Source: CAUPWF01 sp964367905 (GTDB lineage: Bacteria > Bacillota > Clostridia > Lachnospirales > Lachnospiraceae). From it: a stretch of 50,228 bases of DNA. Numbering within the stretch: position 1 is the stretch's first letter; each line of letters opens with the position of its first letter. The DNA is taken from assembly GCA_964367905.1 (NCBI GenBank), contig CAYIZP010000019.1:1-50228 (forward strand). Reading direction: 5' to 3'. This document shows positions 17,031 through 24,763 of this stretch, in pieces. Under the pieces are notes generated by a model. That model made no database searches. It was not told where the DNA came from and saw only the letters and a program-made list of their open reading frames with translations. A program made the position numbers and the translations under genes.

Positions 17031-18536
17031 ATGAAAAAACAAATAATTTTAATCATGACAGATACAACCCGTAAGGATATGTTAGGGTGCTATGGGAATC
17101 AAGAAATGAGCACACCCAATATAGATAGGTTATGTGCAGAAGGGATAAAATATGAGAATGCCTATACCTGTCAACCGGTATGTGGCCCAGCTAGGAGTGC
17201 AATTTTTACAGGTGTGTCTCCACATTCGAATGGAGTTGTTAGTAATAGTATGCCTTTAGGTGAGAATGTGAAAACGGTAGGTCAAAGACTTGCTGATCAA
17301 GGAATTCACTGTGGATACATCGGGAAGTGGCATCTAGACGGAAGTGACTATTTTGGAAATGGTATATGTCCGGAAGGTTTTGATGATAAATACTGGTATG
17401 ACATGTCATGCTATTTAGATGAATTAACAGATGAAGATAAGTTGAGGAGTAGGCAAAGCAGTACAGCATACGATCCAACATGGACAGCAGATAAAACATA
17501 TGCATATAGATGTACAGAAAAGGCGATAGATTTCTTAAAGTCAAATCTAGAAACAGACTTTTTCTTGACATTATCTTATGATGAACCTCATGGACCAAGC
17601 ATTTGCCCATATCCTTATAATGAAATGTATAAAAATACGAAAATGCCATATAGTGCTAACTATGCGGATGATTTGAGTTTAAAACCAGTATTTCAACAAT
17701 TGTGGGCAGGAGACAGTTTGACCGTTGCACCAGAAACTTTGCATGTTGCAAGTGATGGTTTAGCATTGTTTTTAGGGTGTAACAGTTTTGTCGATAGTGA
17801 GATAGGAAGAATTATGGAAATTGTTTATCAAGATTTTCCAGATGCCATGATTATATTTACATCAGACCATGGGGATATGTTAGGCAATCATCGCCTTGAG
17901 ATGAAAAATGCCGTCGCATATAAAGAAATAGCGAATATACCTCTTATTATTCGTGGTGGAGAGCATGGGAAAATAGTTACAGATCCAATATCTCACTTGG
18001 ATATTGTACCGACAATTTTAGAATATATGGAATTGCCTATTCCCAGAATCTTAGAGGGGAAAAGTATACTGAGTCAAATTTATGACACAAGGGTGATGGT
18101 GAATGAACATGTTTTTATAGAATTTACACGATACGAAGTAGACCATGATGGGTTTGGTGGGTTACAAATGATGCGGGCTATTACAGACGGAAGATATAAA
18201 TTGGTAGTTCATTTGTGTGATACAGATGAATTCTATGACATGCAGGAGGATGAGGCCGAAGTTCATAATTTGATATTTGATACGAAAAAACAAGATATAA
18301 GAAACCACTTACATGATCTTTTGTTGGAGCGGATGAATCAAACTCGAGACCCATATCGTGGATATCAATGGGCTGTTAGGAGGTGGAGGCAAGATAAAGT
18401 GCCAACATGGGAACTCGATGGGTATACTAGACAGCGAGAAAATGAGGAGTATGAACCACGACAAAGAGATTATGATACAGGGATGACAATGAATGAAGCG
18501 ATACGCAATAAAAAATTATATGATATAAAAAAATAA
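17031..18536 (+). CDS. Type-I sulfatase, Cys-type, cytoplasmic
   Basis: This 501-residue enzyme hydrolyses sulfate esters, probably from imported glycan fragments. The formylglycine signature is CGPARSAIFTG with Cys51 as the residue to be oxidised. Metal-binding Asp10 region (IMTDTTRKDMLGCYG) opens the protein and TSDHGDMLGNH carries the second metal site. Cys-type sulfatases in anaerobes need a radical-SAM maturase (anSME), and none is encoded in the window. No signal peptide is seen, so it should work inside the cell together with the 641-residue enzyme upstream. Length is normal. The exact sulfated sugar cannot be read from the sequence. Confidence 0.93.
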   Translation: MKKQIILIMTDTTRKDMLGCYGNQEMSTPNIDRLCAEGIKYENAYTCQPVCGPARSAIFTGVSPHSNGVVSNSMPLGENVKTVGQRLADQGIHCGYIGKWHLDGSDYFGNGICPEGFDDKYWYDMSCYLDELTDEDKLRSRQSSTAYDPTWTADKTYAYRCTEKAIDFLKSNLETDFFLTLSYDEPHGPSICPYPYNEMYKNTKMPYSANYADDLSLKPVFQQLWAGDSLTVAPETLHVASDGLALFLGCNSFVDSEIGRIMEIVYQDFPDAMIIFTSDHGDMLGNHRLEMKNAVAYKEIANIPLIIRGGEHGKIVTDPISHLDIVPTILEYMELPIPRILEGKSILSQIYDTRVMVNEHVFIEFTRYEVDHDGFGGLQMMRAITDGRYKLVVHLCDTDEFYDMQEDEAEVHNLIFDTKKQDIRNHLHDLLLERMNQTRDPYRGYQWAVRRWRQDKVPTWELDGYTRQRENEEYEPRQRDYDTGMTMNEAIRNKKLYDIKK

Positions 18537-18561
18537 AAATTCAATCTGTCGAAAATTTCTA

Positions 18562-18640
18562 ACTTTCACCTCCACCATACAACAAATTTGGCATAAAGTG
18601 TATGCTATGATACACAAAAATATGTTGAAGAGGTGAAAGT
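18562..18640 (+). promoter_or_regulatory. Inverted repeat able to mask a ribosome binding site
   Basis: ACTTTCACCTC (18562-18572) is exactly complementary to GAGGTGAAAGT (18630-18640), and the latter contains the ribosome binding site of the gene starting at 18643. If both arms are in one transcript, for example by read-through from the sulfatase unit, the site would be sequestered. A TATGAT at 18606-18611 could start a transcript lacking the upstream arm. No terminator is seen after the sulfatase. Confidence 0.45.
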
Positions 18641-18642
18641 GT

Positions 18643-19821
18643 ATGGAAAAAAAATTACCCAAAAATGTAAGACAGATAGGAAATGTCAGTGACAATCCTA
18701 AAATATACGTAGAAGATTATGTAGACATATTCTTTGGACAACTAGTAGAAAAAGCGCAGGAAGCACCGGTCGGCGCTTTTTTGATTGGAGATATACATAG
18801 AGAGGAAGAGCAAGAATTTATCTTTATCAATGGAGCAGTGAGAATGCAGGACTTAGAGATGAAGAATAAAGAGGTTGTTCTAGGGGAGAAGACATGGAGA
18901 AAAGGTTGTGAGGATTGCAAGAAGTATTTCGGGAATAAGACGATATTAGGGTGGTTCTTGGTTGCACCGGAAGTTCCAATGGCATTGAATCATAATTTGA
19001 CCAAGGTGCATGAGAAGTTGTTTTCAAAGAAAAGCCGTGTGTTTATTATGAAGGATGCCATCGAGAAGGAAGAAGATTATTATGTGCATAAATATAATGA
19101 TTTGATGAAAATTGGTGGACACTATATCTATTATGAGAAGAACATGGACATGCAGGACTATATGATTGCAACACGGAGGGACATGGGTGCCACCCCCAGT
19201 GAAGATTATGAAGATTATGCTACAAAGAATTTTCGTGACATAATCAATAAGAAGCAAGAGAATTCGAAAAAGCCGCAAGGAAAGGGGCAGTATCGATTTG
19301 CAACAGGTATGATAATTATTCTGATGTTATCTGCTGTAGGGGTTGTAGCGGCAAATCAATATGGGGGACTGGAGGCTTTGCCGATACTGAATATGGGTTC
19401 ACAGTCGGAAGTATCCGAGGATGAAGAGGTACTTGCCTTAGAAGAAGAACAACAAGCACTTGTGGAAGAAGAGGATGTGAAAGAAGAGAGGGTGATAGAA
19501 TCTGAAGAAGAGGGTGTGGGAGAAACGCTGGTGGAAGGTGTGACAGAAGAGGTTATAGAGGAAGATGCGATAGAAGGCGAGAACATAGAGGGAGAGATTG
19601 TGCAAGAGGGGGTAGAGGAAGAAGCAGAATTGCCACAGGGAGATGCGGAAGAGGTCATTTTGGACTTGCCAGAGACTTATACGGTTCAGGTCGGAGATAC
19701 CCTAGTCGAGATCTGTATCAATCGATATGGGTCTATGGGGAAATTAGATGAGATATGTGAATTAAATGAAATGGATGTGAACGATTTTATTTATGTGGGA
19801 CAAGAATTACTATTACCGTAA
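18643..19821 (+). CDS. Membrane protein with degenerate JAMM/MPN-like and LysM domains
   Basis: The 392-residue protein has an N-terminal region (about 20-165) with the layout of a JAMM/MPN domain: VGAFLIG, FINGAVRMQ, then ILGWFLVAPEV where active members have GW-x-H-x-H-P, and a later MIxxG-like tail. The metal-binding histidines are absent, so any protease activity is unlikely. One transmembrane helix (about 220-238) follows, then an external stretch very rich in Glu and Val (about 252-340), then a C-terminal LysM domain (YTVQVGDTLVEIC...YVGQELLLP) that should bind peptidoglycan. It seems to link a cytoplasmic domain to the cell wall. The DUF5711 and CvpA-like genes follow closely. Function unknown. 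Confidence 0.75.
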   Translation: MEKKLPKNVRQIGNVSDNPKIYVEDYVDIFFGQLVEKAQEAPVGAFLIGDIHREEEQEFIFINGAVRMQDLEMKNKEVVLGEKTWRKGCEDCKKYFGNKTILGWFLVAPEVPMALNHNLTKVHEKLFSKKSRVFIMKDAIEKEEDYYVHKYNDLMKIGGHYIYYEKNMDMQDYMIATRRDMGATPSEDYEDYATKNFRDIINKKQENSKKPQGKGQYRFATGMIIILMLSAVGVVAANQYGGLEALPILNMGSQSEVSEDEEVLALEEEQQALVEEEDVKEERVIESEEEGVGETLVEGVTEEVIEEDAIEGENIEGEIVQEGVEEEAELPQGDAEEVILDLPETYTVQVGDTLVEICINRYGSMGKLDEICELNEMDVNDFIYVGQELLLP

Positions 19822-19864
19822 TCGAGGATGGAGCCTACATCAAAGACGAAAAAAACAGCGGGTG

Positions 19865-19894
19865 TTGTTAATTATACAAAAAGTGTGCTACAAT
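19865..19894 (+). promoter_or_regulatory. Possible promoter of the DUF5711 gene
   Basis: TTGTTA (19865-19870) and TACAAT (19889-19894) are separated by 18 nt, with a predicted start about 45 nt before the ATG at 19946. It lies in the 124-nt gap after the LysM gene. Read-through from upstream is also possible. Confidence 0.45.
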
Positions 19895-19945
19895 GTACCA
19901 AATGATGTTTTTAAAAAGAATAGTTTTAAGAGGGTACACGAAAGA

Positions 19946-21145
19946 ATGGAACAAGAAGATAAGATCATTCGACTTCGACCGCGTGTGGAGCTCAGTGAAG
20001 AAGAGCAGCAGCAAGTTGAGCGTTTGAGAAAGAGAAAGAAGTCAAGAAAGTGGATCATCGCAGGGACAGTCTTAGGATTGGCTTTGATGGTTGCAATTAC
20101 ATTTTATATATACGAGAGATCAACAATTTACACGACGCTTAGCGTAGAGAACTCTTATGAAATCAAGGGGGTCTCAGAAAGCCAGTTCAAGAATTGGATG
20201 GGTGGATTTATAAAGTACGGTAGAGATGGAGTGGCGCTTTTATCCTATTCAGGTGAAGAGCAGTGGAATTATGGGTATCAGATTATGAATCCGATGATTG
20301 AAACAACTCCGACAAGTATCGCCATTGCCGACAAGGGTGCCAATACCATTGTAGTGCTAGACGAACAGGGGATCAAAGGGGAATTAGAGACACAATTTCC
20401 CATTGAGAAGATTGCAGTCTCATACCAAGGTGTTGTAGCAGCGTTGGTGAGAGGGGAAGATACTTCGAAGGTTATGTGTTATGATGCAGTAGGAAATCTC
20501 TTGGTCGAACACAGTGTGTCGATCAGTGGGAGGGGGTATCCAGTGGAGGTGGCGATATCTTCCGATGGGAATAAAATCGGGGTCGTCTATCTACAGACGA
20601 TCAATGGGAAGATAGAGAGCGAGTTTGTCTGTTATGATTTAAATGCGGAAGGGGCAAGCGGTGTGACTGAAACATCTGTATCACTTGATGGGAAACTGAT
20701 TCCAAGTGTACAGTTTATAAGTGGGCAAGAAGTGGTTTTGATAACGGATAGTGGATTTATGATCTACTCCATGGCGGATGAGATGGAACTACTCCAAGAG
20801 GTCGAATATGAAGATGAAATAAAATCACTTGTTTGGACGGAAGAATTTCTCGCATTTGTTTTGGATAGCAGTGCGAGTGAAGAGAACCAAATCGATGTGT
20901 ATGGTTGGAGCGGTAATTTGCTATTGTCTCAGTTGTTTCAGGGGGAATATTCTAATATAAGTATTGAAGAAGATGAAATTATTATGTATGATAAGTATAG
21001 TTGTAAGGTGATTACTCTGTATGGGAAAGAAAAGTACAGTGGAGAGTTGCCAGAGGAAACTTTTGGTATGTATGCAGTGAGTGGGTTGAATAAATATATA
21101 ACAATCGGAATAGATAGTATAGAAGAAATACGTATGAAGAGGTAG
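19946..21145 (+). CDS. DUF5711-family single-pass membrane protein
   Basis: From the ATG at 19946 the protein has 399 residues: a charged cytoplasmic N terminus (MEQEDKIIRLRPRVELSEEE, then Lys/Arg-rich), one transmembrane helix near 40-60, and a large external region of repeating beta segments. Those segments contain motifs such as TSIAIADKGANTIVVLDEQG and SSDGNKIGVVYL, suggestive of a beta-propeller. This matches the DUF5711 family of Clostridia as I know it. No function is established. The frame is open back to 19793, but that would overlap the preceding gene, and 19946 follows a GAAAGA stretch. CvpA-like gene begins 5 nt downstream, so the pair is certainly cotranscribed. Confidence 0.72.
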   Translation: MEQEDKIIRLRPRVELSEEEQQQVERLRKRKKSRKWIIAGTVLGLALMVAITFYIYERSTIYTTLSVENSYEIKGVSESQFKNWMGGFIKYGRDGVALLSYSGEEQWNYGYQIMNPMIETTPTSIAIADKGANTIVVLDEQGIKGELETQFPIEKIAVSYQGVVAALVRGEDTSKVMCYDAVGNLLVEHSVSISGRGYPVEVAISSDGNKIGVVYLQTINGKIESEFVCYDLNAEGASGVTETSVSLDGKLIPSVQFISGQEVVLITDSGFMIYSMADEMELLQEVEYEDEIKSLVWTEEFLAFVLDSSASEENQIDVYGWSGNLLLSQLFQGEYSNISIEEDEIIMYDKYSCKVITLYGKEKYSGELPEETFGMYAVSGLNKYITIGIDSIEEIRMKR

Positions 21146-21150
21146 AATAT

Positions 21151-21879
21151 ATGAATTGGTTATTTTGGGGATGTTTGATTATTACAGGATTGTGTATGTT
21201 TGTGGGGCACAAGAGAGGGTTTGTTAAAATCGTTGTTTCGCTATTGACTACAATTGTGACCATAGTATTGGTGTTTTTTGCGTCGCCACTCGTATGTGAT
21301 GCGATTATCGCATTTACGCCGCTAGATGAAAGTATACAGACATATTTCACGCGGGTTATGGTCACGGAGGTTACTGGGGGCAAGTATATCCTCGAAGGAG
21401 AAGATGGAGAAGAGCCAATCATGCTCGAGATTCCATTCCAAGATCAACTGGGAATTATCCAAGATGCAGAGTTGCCGGGATTTTTGGAGGATTTATTGAT
21501 TGAGAACAATAATGAGGAAATATACAAGCAACTGAATGTGGATTCCTTCGCCGAGTATGTAGGTGGATATCTCACATGGTGGATCATACAGATTATCGCG
21601 TTTTTGTGCACTTTTTTGGTGGCCTTCTTATTGGTGCGAGCAATCGTCTATTCTTTAGATGCGGTGGCCAATCTACCAGTGCTCTATGGAATCAATCGAA
21701 GTGCAGGGGCGGCACTGGGGATAGCATTTGCAATTTTGATTATATGGGTGATTCAAGTGGTAATCATTGCACTTTATCAGACGTCTTTTGGAGGGACTGG
21801 AATTGCAATGATAGAAGAGAGTCAGATATTAAATTATCTATTCGAACACAATATTATTATCAATACTTTAATTCGATAA
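21151..21879 (+). CDS. CvpA-like integral membrane protein
   Basis: The 242-residue protein has two helices at the N terminus (about 3-21 and 25-48) with the CvpA-typical GHKRGFVKIVVSLLTTIV segment. A soluble loop of about 80 residues follows, then two or three more helices including WWIIQIIAFLCTFLVAFLL and ALGIAFAILIIWVIQVVII with GINRSAGAALG. CvpA proteins are linked to envelope homeostasis in other bacteria, but the clostridial versions are uncharacterised. It directly follows the DUF5711 gene. A weak terminator lies behind it. Confidence 0.75.
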   Translation: MNWLFWGCLIITGLCMFVGHKRGFVKIVVSLLTTIVTIVLVFFASPLVCDAIIAFTPLDESIQTYFTRVMVTEVTGGKYILEGEDGEEPIMLEIPFQDQLGIIQDAELPGFLEDLLIENNNEEIYKQLNVDSFAEYVGGYLTWWIIQIIAFLCTFLVAFLLVRAIVYSLDAVANLPVLYGINRSAGAALGIAFAILIIWVIQVVIIALYQTSFGGTGIAMIEESQILNYLFEHNIIINTLIR

Positions 21880-21890
21880 AGGGTTGGGAG

Positions 21891-21933
21891 AAGGGGAGAC
21901 ATGTGCAGGTTGCTGTAGATGTCTTCTTTTTTA
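21891..21933 (+). terminator. Weak intrinsic terminator after the CvpA-like gene
   Basis: AGACAT (21897-21902) pairs with ATGTCT (21919-21924). Further G-T and A-T pairs extend the stem toward the T-rich tail CTTTTTTA. The stem is moderately stable at best. Confidence 0.5.
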
Positions 21934-21934
21934 T

Positions 21935-21960
21935 GTAATAGGAAACTACGTTTCCATTAC
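21935..21960. repeat. GTAATAGGAAAC hairpin, dispersed spacer tag
   Basis: GTAATAGGAAAC is followed by TAC and GTTTCCATTAC, forming a hairpin with one bulged base. The same 12 bases GTAATAGGAAAC recur at 48647-48658, again just behind a terminator. A looser match (GTAATATAGAAAT) lies behind the terminator at 33050-33108. Confidence 0.55.
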
Positions 21961-21966
21961 ACAAAA

Positions 21967-22051
21967 GTGCTCCGCGAGGATCGCACTACGGCGAACAGGG
22001 AATGATGTCAGCAAGCTGACCGCCGTAGGCGAGGGTGTGGAGAGCACACCC
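21967..22051. repeat. Structured GC-rich intergenic element of about 85 nt
   Basis: Nested complementary arms are visible: GTGCTC (21967) with GAGCAC (22042), CTACGGCG (21986-21993) with CGCCGTAG (22021-22028), and the apical stem GTCAGC-AA-GCTGAC (22007-22020). A second hairpin, GGGTGT...ACACCC (22033-22051), competes with the outer arm and is followed by TTATTT. GC content is far above the surroundings. It could be a dispersed REP-type element or a small structured RNA. With the neighbouring terminator, hairpin, promoter and operator it accounts for the 21880-22196 spacer. Confidence 0.6.
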
Positions 22052-22097
22052 TTATTTAGATAAAATTCACAATAAAATAGAAAAATGAGAAAAACTA

Positions 22098-22126
22098 TTG
22101 ATAGAATTGCTAAGTGGTGTTATAGT
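22098..22126 (+). promoter_or_regulatory. malQ promoter
   Basis: TTGATA (22098-22103) and TATAGT (22121-22126) are spaced by 17 nt. The start of transcription would fall near 22133, only a few bases before a palindromic operator, which fits repression by roadblock. Confidence 0.75.
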
Positions 22127-22138
22127 ATATTTACGGAA

Positions 22139-22166
22139 TTGGAAACGTTACCGAAAACGTTTCCAA
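22139..22166. promoter_or_regulatory. Palindromic LacI-type operator at malQ
   Basis: The arms TTGGAAACG (22139-22147) and CGTTTCCAA (22158-22166) are exactly complementary. Inside, AAAACGTTTCC also fits a single LacI/CcpA-type box. The half-site GGAAACGTTACC is shared with the operator at 29879-29898. The regulator encoded at 23738 is the obvious candidate; CcpA binding is an alternative. Confidence 0.8.
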
Positions 22167-22196
22167 TGAAATGTTGATATAGTTAGGAGTAAGTAT

Positions 22197-23678
22197 ATGA
22201 GAAAATGTGGAATATTATTACCAATTGCAAGTTTACCATCAAATTATGGTATCGGATGCTTTTCAAAAGAGGCGTATGAATTTATCGATCAACTAAAAAC
22301 AGCAGGACAACAATACTGGCAGATATTACCGCTAGGACCGACGGGATATGGGGATTCACCATATCAATCTTTTTCGACCTTTGCGGGGAATCCATACTTT
22401 ATCGGTCTAGAACAGTTGATCGAGGAAGGGCTACTGACCAAAGAGTACTGTGATAGTATTGTATTTGGTTGGGATGATCAGTCAATCGATTATGGACAGC
22501 TGTATCAAGTGCGATTTGATGTTTTGAGAGTCGCTTTCAATAATTTTGACCGTAAAAATAATAAAAAATACAAAAAATTCTGCAAGGATAATGCGAAATG
22601 GTTGCAAGACTACGCGATGTACATGGCAATCAAAAATAGTCTCGGCGGAATTAGTTTTATAGAATGGGATGATGAAATCAGGTTCAGAAAACCAAAGGCT
22701 ATGAAGAAATATGAAAAAGCATTGGCCGATGAGATTGAATTTTACAAATTCATGCAGTATCAATTCTCTAAGCAGTGGGTAAAGTTAAAAAAATATGCTA
22801 ATAAAAAAGGTATAAAAATCATCGGTGATATTCCGATTTATGTGGCGTTTGATAGTGCGGATACTTGGGCAAATCCAGAATTGTTCCAATTTACACCACA
22901 GGGATTGCCAAAAGGTGTGGCAGGGTGCCCGCCGGATGCATTTTCCGAGACGGGTCAGCTATGGGGCAATCCGTTGTATGATTGGAAATACCACAAGAAG
23001 ACAGGGTACGAGTGGTGGATCGAGCGAATTGCACACTGTTATGAGTTGTATGATGTAATCAGAATCGATCATTTCCGTGGGTTTGACGAATATTATGCAA
23101 TCCCTTATGGTGATGAGACTGCTGAGAATGGGAAGTGGAAAAAGGGTCCTAGGATCTCCGTCTTCAAGGCGATTAATGAGGCGCTAGGAGAGAAGGAGAT
23201 TATCGCAGAGGATTTGGGATATCTTACAGATACGGTTATAAAGCTGGTGGAGGATACCGGTTATCCAGGAATGAAAATCCTTCAATTTGCATTTGACTCA
23301 AGAGAAGAAAGCGATTATCTACCTCATAATTATGATAAAAATTGTGTGGTTTATACGGGGACACACGATAATGATACAGTGGTTAGTTGGTTCCAAGCGC
23401 TCGATAAGGCAGACAAGAAATTAGCAATCGAATACGTGGGATTAGACCAATCAAAAGAAGAGACCATTCACTGGGAGTTTATCCGAATGGCGATGGCGAG
23501 TACAGCGCAAACCTGTATCATACCAATGCAAGATTACCTTGGACTTGGTGGAGAGGCAAGAATCAATCTTCCATCAACGGTAGGGAAGAATTGGAAATGG
23601 AGATTGAAGCAGGGAGAAATCAGTAGAGCCTTGCTCAAAGAGATTAAAAAAGTTGCAACGGTTTATGGAAGAAGATAA
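22197..23678 (+). CDS. malQ: 4-alpha-glucanotransferase (amylomaltase)
   Basis: This GH77 enzyme transfers glucan chains between maltodextrins and releases glucose, giving chains long enough for phosphorylase. The 493 residues begin RKCGILLPIASLPSNYGIG and contain the catalytic regions IRIDHFRGFDEYYAIP (Asp nucleophile), IIAEDLGYLTDTV (Glu acid/base) and YTGTHDNDTVVSW (Asp). These are complete. It is the first gene of the maltodextrin region, with its own promoter and operator. Phosphorylase and GH13 glucosidase lie downstream. TTAGGAG (22183-22189) is its ribosome binding site. Confidence 0.96.
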   Translation: MRKCGILLPIASLPSNYGIGCFSKEAYEFIDQLKTAGQQYWQILPLGPTGYGDSPYQSFSTFAGNPYFIGLEQLIEEGLLTKEYCDSIVFGWDDQSIDYGQLYQVRFDVLRVAFNNFDRKNNKKYKKFCKDNAKWLQDYAMYMAIKNSLGGISFIEWDDEIRFRKPKAMKKYEKALADEIEFYKFMQYQFSKQWVKLKKYANKKGIKIIGDIPIYVAFDSADTWANPELFQFTPQGLPKGVAGCPPDAFSETGQLWGNPLYDWKYHKKTGYEWWIERIAHCYELYDVIRIDHFRGFDEYYAIPYGDETAENGKWKKGPRISVFKAINEALGEKEIIAEDLGYLTDTVIKLVEDTGYPGMKILQFAFDSREESDYLPHNYDKNCVVYTGTHDNDTVVSWFQALDKADKKLAIEYVGLDQSKEETIHWEFIRMAMASTAQTCIIPMQDYLGLGGEARINLPSTVGKNWKWRLKQGEISRALLKEIKKVATVYGRR

Positions 23679-23707
23679 TTGCAGTAAAAAAATAAATTTG
23701 ATATAAT
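23679..23707 (+). promoter_or_regulatory. Promoter of the maltodextrin LacI regulator
   Basis: TTGCAG (23679-23684) and TATAAT (23702-23707) with a 17-nt spacer begin immediately after the malQ stop codon. No operator-like palindrome is seen, so the regulator gene is probably expressed independently of maltose control. Confidence 0.65.
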
Positions 23708-23737
23708 CTTTGTATTACGAGAAAGAGAGAAGCGAAC

Positions 23738-24763
23738 ATGAAAACACTAACAATCAAAGATATAGCGAAGCAATGTGGTGTGGGAGTGAGCACGGTATCA
23801 AGAGCAATTAATAACCATCCTGACATTAACAAAGAAACAAAAGAAAAAGTTATGAGAATCATAGAGGAGAACAGCTATGTGCCAAATGGTACGGCGCGTA
23901 GCTTAAAGAGTACGAAATCCAATATTATTGCAGTGATTGCAAAGGCGATTGACAACCCGTTTTTCTCAAAAATGATTGCGATTTTAGAAAAGGAAATTCA
24001 AGGCGGGAAGTATAGTTATTTCTTGCAACACGTGGATCATAGTGAAGATGAAATAGATGTGGCCATACAGTTGATTCGTGAGAAGAAACTAAAAGGAATT
24101 GTATTTCTAGGAGGATATTTTCATGGACGCGAGGAGAGGCTGAATAGTTTAAGTGTGCCATTTGTTGTTAGTACGATGGCAGTTGAGCATTTGTCAGATG
24201 ATTGTCTAGGGACATATGTTTCGATCGATGATAAAAAAGAGAGCTATAATATCACAACCCATTTGTGTCAGCAAGGTCATAAAAAAGTAGGGATGCTGGC
24301 AGCATTTGAGGAAGACATCAGTGTTGGGAAGCTGCGACTAGATGGCTATCGAGAGGCATTGGTCGAGAGTGGGATTGAACCAAAGTCTGAGTGGGTCGTT
24401 CATATGAATGAGAGTTATGAGTTTTTTTCGATGCAGTCAGGCTATAAGATGATGAAAGATATGATTGATCGCAAGGTTGATGTGACTGCGATTTTTGCAG
24501 TTTCAGATAGTGTGGCAATCGGTGCATGTAAGGCAATTTATGAGGCGGGGAAATCGATTCCCGAGGACTATGCAGTCTGTGGGTTTGATGGGATTACAGA
24601 GAGTTTCTATTATCATCCGTCGATTACAACCATAGAACAACCGATTAAGGATATCGCGAAGGAGACGATTAAGCGGTTGTTCATCATGATCAAGACGAAG
24701 AAGAAGGCCGAGGCCGTAATGGTGTCGGGACTCTTAATCGAAAGAGAGTCTACGACACGCTAG
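23738..24763 (+). CDS. LacI-family regulator, probable maltodextrin repressor
   Basis: The 341-residue protein starts with TIKDIAKQCGVGVSTVSRAIN, a complete LacI helix-turn-helix, followed by the hinge YVPNGTARSLKS and a sugar-binding effector domain (VIAKAIDNPFFSKM; AVCGFDGI near the end). It resembles MalR/CcpA-type regulators. Its position between malQ and glgP, and the two GGAAACGTTACC-type palindromes at malQ and malE, make it the likely local repressor released by maltodextrin. Its last 14 bp overlap the 3' end of the convergent AraC gene. Assignment to MalR is by context. Confidence 0.88.
   Translation: MKTLTIKDIAKQCGVGVSTVSRAINNHPDINKETKEKVMRIIEENSYVPNGTARSLKSTKSNIIAVIAKAIDNPFFSKMIAILEKEIQGGKYSYFLQHVDHSEDEIDVAIQLIREKKLKGIVFLGGYFHGREERLNSLSVPFVVSTMAVEHLSDDCLGTYVSIDDKKESYNITTHLCQQGHKKVGMLAAFEEDISVGKLRLDGYREALVESGIEPKSEWVVHMNESYEFFSMQSGYKMMKDMIDRKVDVTAIFAVSDSVAIGACKAIYEAGKSIPEDYAVCGFDGITESFYYHPSITTIEQPIKDIAKETIKRLFIMIKTKKKAEAVMVSGLLIERESTTR

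Noticed and set aside
19356..19658. Reverse-strand Ser/Thr-rich frame of 100 codons
   Set aside because: It is the complement of the Glu-rich stalk of the LysM protein; GAA/GAG repeats read as TTC/CTC and TCT on the other strand.
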